64,000 bases of DNA from Calothrix sp. NIES-2100. GTDB lineage: Bacteria > Cyanobacteriota > Cyanobacteriia > Cyanobacteriales > Nostocaceae. The translations under genes and the position numbers were made by a program. Position 1 is the stretch's first letter, and each line of letters starts with the position of its first letter. The DNA is taken from contig NZ_AP018178.1 of the NCBI RefSeq assembly GCF_002368195.1, positions 3,492,791-3,556,790 of the forward strand, in the 5' to 3' direction. Of the stretch, positions 51,786 through 61,112 are shown one piece after another. Under the pieces are notes generated by a model, which had not been told where the DNA came from, ran no database searches, and worked only from the letters and a program-made list of their open reading frames with translations.

Positions 51786-53777
51786 TCAAGCGTCTTGTGG
51801 TGGCTGCCAAAAAGCAGCATGGATAATAGACCACAGAAGTAATAAGTTATATGTAGCCCAAGCACCATTAAGTAAGTGTACCCAAGGGTCATGTAAATTA
51901 CCAATTGCAAAGCGATAGAGGCTCCAAATCATGCCTAAAATCGTCAAAGTAAATATCACCAGTTGTGGCCAAACTAGCTGAAAATAAATACCTGATTGAC
52001 GCTGTTTAGGTGTAACTTGAAACTTGATTGATCTACCGGAAATGACACTCCATACTGCTTGGATTAAGAGAGGAAAGAGAGCGATCGCATATTGTTCAGA
52101 ACGCCATATTTCCCTAGCCGGAATTCCCCAGCCAGCAATCAAAAATGTCAATCTATTGAGAAGAAAAGCCGGAAAGAAGTGTAAGGCAAATTCATATCCA
52201 TAGGTTTTAACTGGAATGAGTCCTGTAAAAAAATAGATAATTGGACAACAGATAAAAATCACAGTAGCAAAACCAGAAAAATAGCTATACATTGTCTTGA
52301 AATAGTGCAGCCGTTGCCAAAAACTTAAGCCTGGTTTACTCAAGGGATTTTCGCGTACTAATACTTGAATAGTTCCTTGTGCCCAGCGTAACTTTTGTTT
52401 GAGTGTAGAACTCAAATCATCTGGGGCTAAACCTTCTGCCAATAGTTCATGATGATAAACAGATTGCCACCCAGCACTATGCAGACGCATGGCTGTATTC
52501 ATATCTTCGGTAATACTGTTGCTAGATACGCCACCAATTAATTCAAATTCGTCTAAGCGTTTTTCATCTTTGGCATACTCATCTACAAAGTATTGTAGTC
52601 CAACACTAATCAGTGCCTCTCTTCGCAATATGGCATTTGTTCCTGTATAGAAAGCGGCATTCATGCCATCTTTACCTTGTTGTAACGGCCCGTAAAATAA
52701 ATTGGCTCGATGTCCAAAGGGATCGCCAGCAGGAATATTATAAAAATCCTGGGGTGTTTGCACAAACGCGATTTTATTTTGTTCATATTGCCCAACAAAC
52801 AAATTGTAGTTATAAAAATATGGTAATACTCGCTTGAGAAACTGTGGTTTAGGAATATGATCTGCATCTAAAGTCAGAATAAATTCCCCAGAAGTTTCTC
52901 CAGAAAAAATTGCGTAATTGAGATTACCTGCTTTGGCATGATGAGGTACACCTGGTTGTTTGGGGCGGGCAATATAACGTAATCGGGAAAGAGAAACTAG
53001 TTCTAATGATTTTTGGTGAATAGCTTGTTCTAATAATTGCTGCTCAGTAACTATACGTTCATCAAGATTTTGGGGATGAGGATTTAACCAAAGTAGAAAC
53101 TGTCGCAAACTATATACAAATTTTGTATCCGTATATTCCTCAATGTTGACATTTTCTGCTTGGAGGTTTTGCAGCCATTGTTCAGCATCTATCAAAGTCG
53201 GTTTGAGATTTTCTAAATCGTGCGATCGCTTCATCAAATCAGCAAGTTCGCTATCAATTCGATTCACCTCCTGTTGTAATAGCGGTGACTGTAAATCCTC
53301 AATCCCTAGCTTTTCTGACATAGCTCGCATCTGGGAAGAATTGCCATCATCTAATATATAAACTCGCAGCTTAGTTGGAGGATAATCTATGGCGAGGGCG
53401 GCTCTGGCAGTTTGTTCAACAATTTCTGGTGGCTCGTTGTAGCAGGCTATAAATACATCTACAGTTGGCCAATGAGACTTTAATAAAGGAGGTGTTAGAT
53501 ACTCAAGTGATTTAATCTGCCTCTCTAGGGGTCGCCATAATCCAATCACAAACATCATCCCGCCGATATAGCTATAAATTTCTGCTATCAGCAACGGAAT
53601 TGCCAACCAAAGTAAATCAAAGTTGATGGAATGAGTGATGCGCCAATATATATACCAAGCACCAAAAATTAAATTAATTTCTGCTAAATAGCGAAAGAGT
53701 AAGGTTCTTTTTTTCAGACTCGAACGGCTATTACCAGAAAAGTTAGGTGAATTATTAACCACAGATACTGAAGTCAT
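51786..53777 (-). CDS. BcsA-like family 2 glycosyltransferase without PilZ
   Basis: A 663-residue inner-membrane glycan synthase. Two N-terminal helices (28-80), GT2 domain with DVFIACYNE, D1 in ILDDGN (143-145), HHAKAGNLNYA (279-289), DADH (304-307), TED (423-425) and QKLRW (461-465, QxxRW), then several membrane helices and the gate-loop motif FQVTPK. This fits processive beta-glycan synthases such as cellulose synthase. Two oddities: about 105 extra, mainly helical residues (about 158-262) separate D1 from the AKAGN motif, where BcsA has roughly 25, and no PilZ domain follows, so c-di-GMP control is not direct. The first of the DUF3131 genes lies 19 bp upstream, clearly the same operon. 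Confidence 0.88.
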   Translation of the reverse strand: MTSVSVVNNSPNFSGNSRSSLKKRTLLFRYLAEINLIFGAWYIYWRITHSINFDLLWLAIPLLIAEIYSYIGGMMFVIGLWRPLERQIKSLEYLTPPLLKSHWPTVDVFIACYNEPPEIVEQTARAALAIDYPPTKLRVYILDDGNSSQMRAMSEKLGIEDLQSPLLQQEVNRIDSELADLMKRSHDLENLKPTLIDAEQWLQNLQAENVNIEEYTDTKFVYSLRQFLLWLNPHPQNLDERIVTEQQLLEQAIHQKSLELVSLSRLRYIARPKQPGVPHHAKAGNLNYAIFSGETSGEFILTLDADHIPKPQFLKRVLPYFYNYNLFVGQYEQNKIAFVQTPQDFYNIPAGDPFGHRANLFYGPLQQGKDGMNAAFYTGTNAILRREALISVGLQYFVDEYAKDEKRLDEFELIGGVSSNSITEDMNTAMRLHSAGWQSVYHHELLAEGLAPDDLSSTLKQKLRWAQGTIQVLVRENPLSKPGLSFWQRLHYFKTMYSYFSGFATVIFICCPIIYFFTGLIPVKTYGYEFALHFFPAFLLNRLTFLIAGWGIPAREIWRSEQYAIALFPLLIQAVWSVISGRSIKFQVTPKQRQSGIYFQLVWPQLVIFTLTILGMIWSLYRFAIGNLHDPWVHLLNGAWATYNLLLLWSIIHAAFWQPPQDA

Positions 53778-53796
53778 TGTATTACCAAAAATAAAA

Positions 53797-55263
53797 TTAA
53801 AAAATTAACGGACGTTTGTTTCTTGCTTGGTAAAGCAGGCTTTCTAAAATAACTGCGTTAGTATTAACATCTAATGAATTATTAATACCTAGTTGGGAAT
53901 TTTCATAGCGCCCAGAAAAATAACCGTTATTTTTACTAGTTAAATCCTGAACAAAGTTTCGCAACCTTTGACTATAAGGTTCATCTGGCATTAATGCATA
54001 CCAAGAAAATGCCGCTTTGGTGCTAAGAAATCGCAGATGGGGATAGGTTTTTTCTCTCACACTAGTAGCTTGCCAAGGTTGACCATTGGCGTAGACACTG
54101 TAATACAAGAAATAAGGAGGACGATCTAAAGAATCTTCATTGACAGCAGTTAAAATTCCAGTCCGCTTAAACCTTTGTGCTTGCACTTGGAAGAGATTTT
54201 GCACTTGAGGTTTGACGGTATCCGGCCAACCCATTTCTAAACCCCAAAGCACATAAGGGTCATTTGTTAAGTAGTTGGTAGCTCCAGAATTTTTTAAATT
54301 GCGCTGATCGATTAACAGAGTAATACCATCTACTTGTACTGTCTGTACTGGGGGATGAGAAAGAGCTTTTAGGGCGTGAAGATTCCACAGCTTTAAACTA
54401 TAGGCGGCGTATTGTTCGTAGCCTAAACGCCCTTCTTGGACTTCTCGAAATTTGCCCCCTGAGTCAGGAATAGCACCATTTAACCAACCATCTTTGATTA
54501 GTTTTGCTAAATTCCAGCGAGCGACAATGCGGTTAATGCGAGAGCTATATTCTGGATAATGCGATCGCATCACATACAATCCCAACAAAAATCGCCCCAT
54601 GTCTAAAGCTGACCAACCACTAAGACCCTTGGGGTCAGGTTTGTTATTGAGTTGACGCATTTGGGCAGTATCAGTGCTATAAGCTTTGTTGGGTAAACCC
54701 GTTTGCGGTATCGGTAATTTTTCTAATGTGTTAAGTAATGTGTGCATTCGCTGCTGAAACACATCTTTTGGCAATAGCCTTAACTGGTAAGCCGCATGAA
54801 TACCTAGTAAAGCACTACCCTGATCCCACCAAGTAGTCCAAGGAAAATTATCTCCGGAATTCACTAAACCCGTTTGCGGATTCCAGTTACGCTCAAAATA
54901 CTTCCAGGCTTGTTGGGCAGCAATTTGATCGGCTTTTTGCGTTAATCGTGGTGGAGACGTTATTGCAGGCGGAATTGTTGTTGGTTTTGGTATAGGTGGA
55001 GGAACAGCAGGAGTTGGAGATGAAGGTACAGATGCGGGTGTGGGCAAATCTAAGTCAGGATTAAAGTTATCGGGCGCAGCAATTAATTGATGATGTTGTT
55101 CAAAACCAGTTTCCCTCAAACGAAAATTAATATTTATATCAGCACATTCTCCTACCTTGTGACTAAGACAAACTAGGGTTTCCTGATTAATAGTTGCATA
55201 TAACATTGTTGGCATAAGCACACTTGTTATCATCTCTGTCATCGCTGTTGCAATAATTTGCAT
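53797..55263 (-). CDS. DUF3131 protein, exported
   Basis: A 488-residue protein. A hydrophobic N-terminus (MITSVLMPTMLYATI) is a poor but possible signal. A segment IAAPDNFNPDLDLPTPA, Pro-rich linker about 75-110, and the DUF3131 domain about 112-488 follow. Domain landmarks: TTWWDQGSALLGIHAA, LPNKAYSTDT, GWSALDMGRFLLGL, EGRLGYEQYAAYSLKLW, and C-terminal GRYENSQLG and NTNAVILESLLY. The helical, tandem-repeat-like layout resembles (alpha/alpha)6 glycosidases, so a glucan-trimming role is plausible but unproven. The stop is 19 bp before the BcsA-like gene. The IAAPxNFNP segment recurs in the outer-membrane barrel at 62727-63998. Confidence 0.87.
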   Translation of the reverse strand: MQIIATAMTEMITSVLMPTMLYATINQETLVCLSHKVGECADININFRLRETGFEQHHQLIAAPDNFNPDLDLPTPASVPSSPTPAVPPPIPKPTTIPPAITSPPRLTQKADQIAAQQAWKYFERNWNPQTGLVNSGDNFPWTTWWDQGSALLGIHAAYQLRLLPKDVFQQRMHTLLNTLEKLPIPQTGLPNKAYSTDTAQMRQLNNKPDPKGLSGWSALDMGRFLLGLYVMRSHYPEYSSRINRIVARWNLAKLIKDGWLNGAIPDSGGKFREVQEGRLGYEQYAAYSLKLWNLHALKALSHPPVQTVQVDGITLLIDQRNLKNSGATNYLTNDPYVLWGLEMGWPDTVKPQVQNLFQVQAQRFKRTGILTAVNEDSLDRPPYFLYYSVYANGQPWQATSVREKTYPHLRFLSTKAAFSWYALMPDEPYSQRLRNFVQDLTSKNNGYFSGRYENSQLGINNSLDVNTNAVILESLLYQARNKRPLIF

Positions 55264-55371
55264 TGACCTAAGAGTAAGTATTCCCTAGTGAAATTCATAA
55301 CTAACAGTCCAGTGGTTCATCGCATTAATATTTGACCTCAGCTCCAAGCTCTTTACTCTGTGTTCTCTGTC

Positions 55372-55462
55372 TTGAAAAGTTCTGATCGGACTTTTCGCTG
55401 TGCCCTCTGCGGTTAAAAAATCATTTTTTACTAACCACAGAGAACGCAGAGAACACAGAGGG
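55372..55462. repeat. Dispersed repeats in a 300-bp gap
   Basis: A core-deleted copy of the AAGTTCTGATCGG repeat (55372-55399) and direct repeats of the AACGCAGAG/AACACAGAG kind (about 55433-55462). The latter type is also found near 33915 and 42730. No gene between 55264 and 55563. Confidence 0.5.
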
Positions 55463-55563
55463 TAAAAGATGAGCATTTGGTTTGATTAGCAAGGAATTTA
55501 GACACCTTAGCTCTTCGTAGGAGAGATTCGCTGGGTGGGTGTTCGCCGAATTCACTTACTCAA

Positions 55564-58428
55564 TCATTTTGAAACTCTGGTATTTTCGCCATCAGATACC
55601 CAGTAATTTCCATAACTATCAGAAATCAACCTAGCTGTTGATTTAGCAATCCTAGGTAAACCGCGCCCAGAATTTCCTTGGGTGACAGCCTCCCACCAAG
55701 GAGATTTCATCGCCGTAGGACGAATTAACGGTTGGCGATTCATGAGTGTGTATAGCAAGGATTGCAAAATCATACTGTTGGTGCTTCCAGTGAAACCAAC
55801 TGCGGTTTTACCTGTGGTTTCATAAAAGCCTTCATAAAAACCTGCTAAAGGGTTATATAAGTCAGTTGTTCCTTGCAGTAACTTTTGGCTATATTGATTT
55901 TCTGGCAGCAGCGCATAATAGGCAAAAGCTACTGCTGTACTCACCATTCGTTGGGGTACAGTCTGTGCGTCATCCCCCAAAGCACCCACAACTACCCAAG
56001 GTTTGTCCTGTGCAGTAATTGTGCTGTGGACGGTGTAAGGCTTGCGATCTATTAAGGTAGTAGCTGAGGCTGTCAAAATACCTGTGCGACGGTAACGTTC
56101 GGCTTGCGCTTGGAAAATTGGCTCAAAGAGCGATCGCATTTTTGGATCTAGTCCAAACTCTAAGGCATACAGTAAGAAAGGATTGCTAACTGTGTATTGG
56201 TTAACTTTGGAGTTAGTATCTGGACGCTGGCGTTGGATTGGGACTTTCACCCCTTCCACCAAAGTCGTTTGATATTCACCCCCAACAACAGAACCCGCAA
56301 CATCAAAACCCCATAATTGAAAAGCACGCGCCGCATATTCTTCATAACCCAAGCGGGTTTCTGGGTTGACGCGGGTGAGGGTTCGCCCTTGTTGATCTTT
56401 GGCGGTTGTCGCGCTAGAGAGAATCCCATCCCGCACTACCCGGAGATACGACCAATCCAAGACAATTTGATCAACTGCTTTTGTATATTCTGGATAATAG
56501 CTTTTCAAATTGTACAGCGCTGCTAACATCCTGCCTAAATCTAAAGCTGACCAGCCATTACCTTCAGGAACTGGGTTACCACCGTAATCTATTGGTTGGA
56601 GCGATCGCGTATCGTAACCCCGATTCGGCAATTCTCCAGCAAACAACGGTAGCTTGGCTATAGCTGCTAACAGATGGCGGGTGCGCTGATCGAATTCTTT
56701 AGCGGAAATAATATCGAGCGATCGCGCTGCATGAAGCGCTGCGAGATAATCTCCTAATCCCCAAACAGTTGCTCCTTTAAAATCACTGCGATCGTCAATT
56801 AGCCCACTTTGAGAATGATAATTTGCTTGAAAATATCTCCATGCGGCTTCTGCATAGCGCCGTTCAATTACCGTTAAGGGTCGAGCTAATTTCAGGTTAG
56901 ATAATGATTCTGGACTCCCAACTGGTGGAATCGGCGCAACAGCCACCTCAACCACCTTGGGAGTATTCCCAGGGGTTGGAGTTGGAGCCGGAACGCTAGA
57001 ATTTGCTGGAGGCGTTGGTGTCGCCACCGGAACGCTAGAATTTGCTGGCGGGGTTGGTGTCGCCGCTGGAACGCTAGAATTTGCTGGCGGAGTTGGAGTC
57101 GAATTATTGTTACTAGGGGGTTTGGTTGGTGTATTCGTAGCAGCAGATGCAATTAAAGGGCGATTCCCCCTGGCTTTGTAGTATAAAATCTCCAAAATTA
57201 GCCCGTTAGTATTGCCGGTTAAAACCTTATTCGGCTGCTTCGATTCCTCATAAATCCCAGTATAGTAACCACCGTCATCAGGACTGCGCAGATCCTTAAC
57301 TGCATCAAACAGCTTTTGCGCATAAGCATTGTCTGGGAAAAGATACCGCCAACCAAAAGCTGCTTTTGTACTAATGCTGCGAAACTGCGGGTAAGGTTGG
57401 TTGTTATCTGTAATTGTTGCCCAAGCGTTACCGTTAGCGTAAACAGTATTGTAAAGAAAATAGGGTGCTTGGTCGATGTTATCTTCTGTGACCGCAGTCA
57501 ACTGACCTGTAGCATCGTAACGCCGCTTCTGCACTTCTAAAACCCTAGCCGCAAAATCTGCTAACTCACCTTGCAAGCCAAATTCGATACCATCAAGGAT
57601 GTAAGATTCACTGACAACGTAATTATTTGCGTTAGTGCTTTGAAAATCGCGGGTATCAACAGGAATTTGCACGCCATTAATTTCCACCATCTTATATGGT
57701 TCCAAGGCGATCGCTTTTGGTGCAGAAAAACCCCAAAGTTGATAACCTCTAGCGCCGTATTCTTCGTAGCCGAGTCGTCCTTCTTGTACCAGTAATGTTT
57801 TATTATCTGGAAGAACCATCGCACCAAACAGTTGTTCATCTTTGAGCGATCGCCCAACCTGCCACTTGGCTACAATCCCTTTCAGCCAATCATTATATTG
57901 CGGGTAACAAGTGCGAATCACATCAAACGCCGCCAGTATCCGACCGATATCTAAAGCAGACCAACCAATACCGCGATCGCTCTTATTGTTACCATAATCA
58001 ACTATCTCTGCCGTAGCTGCGTTGTAGACTTTATTAGGCAAAGCATCTTCAAATAGCTTCAGGCTGCTAAGAGTCGTCAAAAACTTGTTGAGGCGGTTAT
58101 CAAAATCTTTTTGGTCAGTGAGATTCAACCATCGCGCCGCATTCAACGCCATCAAGTAATTCCCCATATCCCAGAGCGTACCGGAAGGATAACCCCCAGT
58201 AGAATTGGTAAATCCCGTTGCTGGCTGATAATTTTTGACAAAATATTGCCAAGCCGCACGAGCATAAGTTTGTTCTTCCGGCGTGAGTGGAGCAGTAATA
58301 TTACTACAGCTACTGGAATTTTGAGATAAGACTGGCGTTGGAATGTAAAACAACAGTTGCAGAAATGTCCCAACCAGGAACAATGCAATCCATCTCAACA
58401 GCTTTTGCTGATGGTGCTTGTATAGCAT
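55564..58428 (-). CDS. Tandem DUF3131 protein, secreted
   Basis: A 954-residue protein with a signal peptide (LLRWIALFLVGTFLQLLFYI) and two DUF3131 domains, about 45-420 and 505-900, joined by a Pro/Thr/Ala/Ser linker containing three 13-residue units NSSVPxATPTPPA. Domain 1 has TLWDMGNYLMALNAA, GWSALDIGR and EGRLGYEEYGA. Domain 2 has TVWGLGDYLAALHAA, GWSALDLGR and ETRLGYEEYAA, so the Asp after Trp and the Gly of EGR are changed there. Both end with NTN/STN...ILxxLLY. If the WD Asp is functional, domain 2 may be a binding domain only. About 55 extra residues follow domain 2. It is 300 bp upstream of the next DUF3131 gene. Confidence 0.88.
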   Translation of the reverse strand: MLYKHHQQKLLRWIALFLVGTFLQLLFYIPTPVLSQNSSSCSNITAPLTPEEQTYARAAWQYFVKNYQPATGFTNSTGGYPSGTLWDMGNYLMALNAARWLNLTDQKDFDNRLNKFLTTLSSLKLFEDALPNKVYNAATAEIVDYGNNKSDRGIGWSALDIGRILAAFDVIRTCYPQYNDWLKGIVAKWQVGRSLKDEQLFGAMVLPDNKTLLVQEGRLGYEEYGARGYQLWGFSAPKAIALEPYKMVEINGVQIPVDTRDFQSTNANNYVVSESYILDGIEFGLQGELADFAARVLEVQKRRYDATGQLTAVTEDNIDQAPYFLYNTVYANGNAWATITDNNQPYPQFRSISTKAAFGWRYLFPDNAYAQKLFDAVKDLRSPDDGGYYTGIYEESKQPNKVLTGNTNGLILEILYYKARGNRPLIASAATNTPTKPPSNNNSTPTPPANSSVPAATPTPPANSSVPVATPTPPANSSVPAPTPTPGNTPKVVEVAVAPIPPVGSPESLSNLKLARPLTVIERRYAEAAWRYFQANYHSQSGLIDDRSDFKGATVWGLGDYLAALHAARSLDIISAKEFDQRTRHLLAAIAKLPLFAGELPNRGYDTRSLQPIDYGGNPVPEGNGWSALDLGRMLAALYNLKSYYPEYTKAVDQIVLDWSYLRVVRDGILSSATTAKDQQGRTLTRVNPETRLGYEEYAARAFQLWGFDVAGSVVGGEYQTTLVEGVKVPIQRQRPDTNSKVNQYTVSNPFLLYALEFGLDPKMRSLFEPIFQAQAERYRRTGILTASATTLIDRKPYTVHSTITAQDKPWVVVGALGDDAQTVPQRMVSTAVAFAYYALLPENQYSQKLLQGTTDLYNPLAGFYEGFYETTGKTAVGFTGSTNSMILQSLLYTLMNRQPLIRPTAMKSPWWEAVTQGNSGRGLPRIAKSTARLISDSYGNYWVSDGENTRVSK
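56990..57087. repeat. 39-bp tandem repeat in the DUF3131 linker
   Basis: GGAACGCTAGAATTTGCTGG recurs at 56990, 57029 and 57068 on the plus strand. It encodes the 13-residue linker units between the two DUF3131 domains. Copy number sets linker length. Confidence 0.85.
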
Positions 58429-58565
58429 ATACGAAGAAAGAGTTAGGAGTGTCGTAACCCGTCTGTACAGTTATATCCGTAAATCGAGCTTTATTGATGT
58501 TTCCTAGTAACTCCTGCATCTTGCGGATATTCATGCTGCTTGAGATCTTGGTTAGAGCATAGTAT

Positions 58566-58672
58566 TAAATTTTGGCGTTGCATAAATACGGCATGTATTG
58601 GCGGTCGAAACCATTGAAAATTCGTTCCAAATTGGGCGAAATCTTCCCATGATTCAGCAACGCCTAAATTTT
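58566..58672. mobile_element. 91-bp MITE with 8-bp target duplication
   Basis: The element 58574-58664 starts GGCGTTGC and ends GCAACGCC (perfect 8-bp terminal inverted repeats, partly matching beyond, with GGCGTTGCTGAATCATGG on the right end read inward). It is flanked on both sides by the exact direct repeat TAAATTTT (58566-58573 and 58665-58672), as left by transposition. The terminus wording resembles that of cyanobacterial DDE transposons (from memory). No transposase is inside. It ends 44 bp before the DUF2806 gene and could carry its promoter. Confidence 0.75.
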
Positions 58673-58716
58673 TGTTAGCATTCAGTATTAAGTTGTTTAC
58701 TCAATCTCTGCTGTAA

Positions 58717-59715
58717 ATGGAAGTCAAAGATTTAGCTGGCATTAGTGAGCCACTCAAGAGACTGATTGAAGTGATAGCTGAAGGGATCGGAGCAGTTTCA
58801 CGCCCATACCTGATCAAGAAAAATGCTGAAGCTAAAGCTTACGAAATACGAGTTATTTCCGAAGCTATGGCTGAGAACCGCAAGTTGCTTGGTGGTGCTG
58901 ATTATGAGGATGGAAAAATTAAGATGTTGGCATCGTCTGAAACACCTAGCCAGATCCTCTCACTTCCTGAGCGTGTGACAAGCCGTAGTGAATACCAGGA
59001 GTTACGAAAGCAGCAGAATATAGAATCCATATGTGCAAACGCTGCTGAGGAACTAGCAAACAAAAGTGAGATCCCAGAAAATAAGCCAGAACCAGAATGG
59101 ATTAATCATTTTTTCGACATAGCAGAGAAAATTTCGACAGAAGATCTCCAATACTGGTGGGGAAAAATCCTGGCTGGGGAGATTACAGAACCAGGTTCTT
59201 TCTCGCTGCGGACTCTTGAGACAGTGAAAAATCTTTCACGACAAGAAGCAGAAAACTTTGTCAAACTAGTGCAATATGTTTTAAATAATAGGAAAATAGC
59301 TTTTTACCTTGATCCACAGGAATATATCTTTAAAAAAAACAATACGATTACTTTTCCTGAAATTCTTAGTTTAAGAGAAGCTGGTCTTATAACTGATAGT
59401 GATTTTATAAATTTTTCTTTTGAGGCTTCCATCTCAGGCACTACATCTCGATTATTCTACTCCTCTTTGGTTCTCTTATTTGAAAGAGAGAAAGATACAC
59501 CTAAAATCGAAAATAAAGTTGGGCTGTTAACAAAAGCAGGTACAGAATTGTTGAAACTTATATCAGGCTCAACTGATATGGAATATATAAAATTCGTTGC
59601 CCAAAAATTGAAGCGAGATGGTATGAAAGTAGCTTGGGCACCTATCGCTAAAGATGATGGTGAATTAATATATATAGGAGACAAAACATATCTCGATACT
59701 GAGGAGTCAGCTTAG
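58717..59715 (+). CDS. DUF2806 family protein
   Basis: A 332-residue soluble protein fitting DUF2806: N-terminal helices (PLKRLIEVIAEGIGAVSRPYLIKKNAEAKA), a central hallmark QYWWGKILAGEITEPGSFSLRTLE, then TVKNLSRQEAENFVKL and a variable C-terminal part with VGLLTKAGTELLKL, the winged-helix-like end of the family. Function unknown; the family is scattered among bacteria in a way that suggests horizontal transfer. It is on the plus strand, against the surrounding polysaccharide genes, with a MITE just upstream and a toxin-antitoxin pair downstream, so this 2-kb block is probably an insertion. Base composition is somewhat more AT-rich in the second half. Confidence 0.85.
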   Translation: MEVKDLAGISEPLKRLIEVIAEGIGAVSRPYLIKKNAEAKAYEIRVISEAMAENRKLLGGADYEDGKIKMLASSETPSQILSLPERVTSRSEYQELRKQQNIESICANAAEELANKSEIPENKPEPEWINHFFDIAEKISTEDLQYWWGKILAGEITEPGSFSLRTLETVKNLSRQEAENFVKLVQYVLNNRKIAFYLDPQEYIFKKNNTITFPEILSLREAGLITDSDFINFSFEASISGTTSRLFYSSLVLLFEREKDTPKIENKVGLLTKAGTELLKLISGSTDMEYIKFVAQKLKRDGMKVAWAPIAKDDGELIYIGDKTYLDTEESA

Positions 59716-59973
59716 TTATGTTGAAATGATTATGCACATAGCATAACAATCAGCGATCACTCTTCGTGATACTAGCATTTCAACAGTGATAGCGATCGCT
59801 CACGTAGAGAAAGCAAACAGAGAAAACTGTCTGATTGCGATCGCCAGCCAGCATAACAACAGCGTCAGATCTCAGATAAAATCCTCAGCTGGCTGTAGAT
59901 TAAGATAAATGTATTGACTGGCAGCCAGTTGCCTGAATTTGTTATGGCATTAAGTAGGTAGATATAATTAACT

Positions 59974-60204
59974 ATGATCAAATCTCAAATTTTAGAAGCA
60001 ATCAAGCAAATGCCGAATGTCGAACGGCTAGAGGTGATTGAATTTGCACTGCGTTTGGTGCGCGAAGACATGGAGAAACCCGAAAAACTTAGCTTGATGG
60101 CTGCTGCTGAAATCATGAATCCCTACTACGCAGAAGGCAGTGACCTAACTGAGTTTGTTGATACTTGTAATGAAGACTTTTACGAATATCATGACTATGC
60201 GTAG
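59974..60204 (+). CDS. Antitoxin of a MazF-type pair
   Basis: A 76-residue protein, QILEAIKQMPNVERLEVIEFALRLVREDM followed by an acidic tail (EFVDTCNEDFYEYHDYA). It has an N-terminal helix pair like cyanobacterial DUF2281-type antitoxins and an acidic C-terminus suited to blocking a basic toxin. Position immediately before and overlapping the MazF/PemK-like gene is the main argument. In typical pairs it also represses the operon. Confidence 0.8.
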   Translation: MIKSQILEAIKQMPNVERLEVIEFALRLVREDMEKPEKLSLMAAAEIMNPYYAEGSDLTEFVDTCNEDFYEYHDYA

Positions 60205-60541
60205 AGGTCAAATCTGGCTTTATCGTGCCGATCCCACCGTTGGCGATGAAATTGGTAAAACTCGCCCTTGTGTGATTGTCAGCAACGATCAGATCGGGGT
60301 TCTCCGGTTGAAAATCGTTGTACCCATTACAGCCTGGAATGAAGCATTTGCCCAGATTCCCTGGATGGTCAAGGTTGAACCTATACCAGACAATGGATTG
60401 AGCAAATTGTCAGCTGCAGATGCGTTTCAGGTACGTTCTGTTTCCCAGCAAAGACTGATCGGGCAAGTGGGAACCTTGGCTGATGAGACAATGCAAGGAA
60501 TTAGCCAAGCTTTAGCCCTTGTTTTGAACATTAACAGCTAA
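60191..60541 (+). CDS. MazF/PemK-type toxin, mRNA interferase
   Basis: About 116 residues from MTMRRGQIW. MazF hallmarks: RGQIWLYRADPTVGDEIGKTRPCVIVSND, IVVPITAW, and KLSAADAFQVRSVSQQRLIGQVG with the second conserved block. The family cleaves RNA at short sequences and arrests growth. The start overlaps the antitoxin end by 14 bases (a second ATG at 60197 is also possible); the open frame begins further up at 60155 but the family begins at MRRGQIW. The sequence looks intact. Confidence 0.92.
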   Translation: MTMRRGQIWLYRADPTVGDEIGKTRPCVIVSNDQIGVLRLKIVVPITAWNEAFAQIPWMVKVEPIPDNGLSKLSAADAFQVRSVSQQRLIGQVGTLADETMQGISQALALVLNINS

Positions 60542-60701
60542 ATGTAGTGAATATAACAACTCTGTGACAGCGGACGCGAAAATTTGTCTGCCGCTGCTGA
60601 AAACAAGCGTTACCAAAAGTTTACCAACACTAGACTACAGCTAACGATCGCAGCAATGGGCGATCGCTCACACGATATAAGGTAGCTATAAATAATTAGT
60701 T

Positions 60702-60806
60702 TTACATATCTCGACGATGTCCAACTTTGTGAACACATTGCTGATGATCGCTTCGTAAATCAACTTTTGCAACTCGTACAACCAACTTTTGCGATTCGTA
60801 TAACCA
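60702..60806 (-). pseudogene. Possible relic of a RelE/ParE-type toxin
   Basis: The minus-strand frame ends KVGHRRDM-stop, and the DNA just before reads GTTCACAAAGTTGGACATCG, close to the 3' end of RelE-family genes (KVGHRRDVY). Upstream the frame shows only fragments (WLYESQKLVVRVAKVDLRSD), partly a 22-bp direct repeat (60761-60782, 60783-60804). If correct, this is a decayed toxin fragment next to the live MazEF pair. It could be chance. Confidence 0.35.
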
Positions 60807-61023
60807 ATAAAGGGGAGGGAACTGGATTTTTCTTGTTTCCCCCCAATATATCGGGGTAATAATGTGATTAAAATCACAGCAAACCACTTTTCAAACATCC
60901 TCTAAGTTGCAGTCTGTTGTAGTAGCTTGAGATTAATGAGATTGCTTCCCTCCACTGCTTTCCGGTCGCAATGACAGATACTACCTTTGATAGCAACTTG
61001 GTATGATTTAGGCTTCTGGCAAA

Positions 61024-61077
61024 AACCACAGATAAACACCGATATTTATCTATGTGCATCCGTGTTTATCTGTGGTT
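61024..61077. repeat. 20-bp inverted repeat AACCACAGATAAACAC
   Basis: Arms at 61024-61043 and 61058-61077 pair with one mismatch around a 14-base loop. Located 36 bp past the stop of the DUF3131 gene on the minus strand. It resembles a dispersed cyanobacterial repeat and may aid termination. Confidence 0.65.
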
Positions 61078-61112
61078 CGATATCCAAAAAATCGACTTAT
61101 GCGATCGCCTTT

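Noticed and set aside
58540..58716. Full insertion sequence upstream of the DUF2806 gene
   Set aside because: Only 91 bp lie between the terminal repeats, with no transposase, so it is a MITE-like element rather than an IS.
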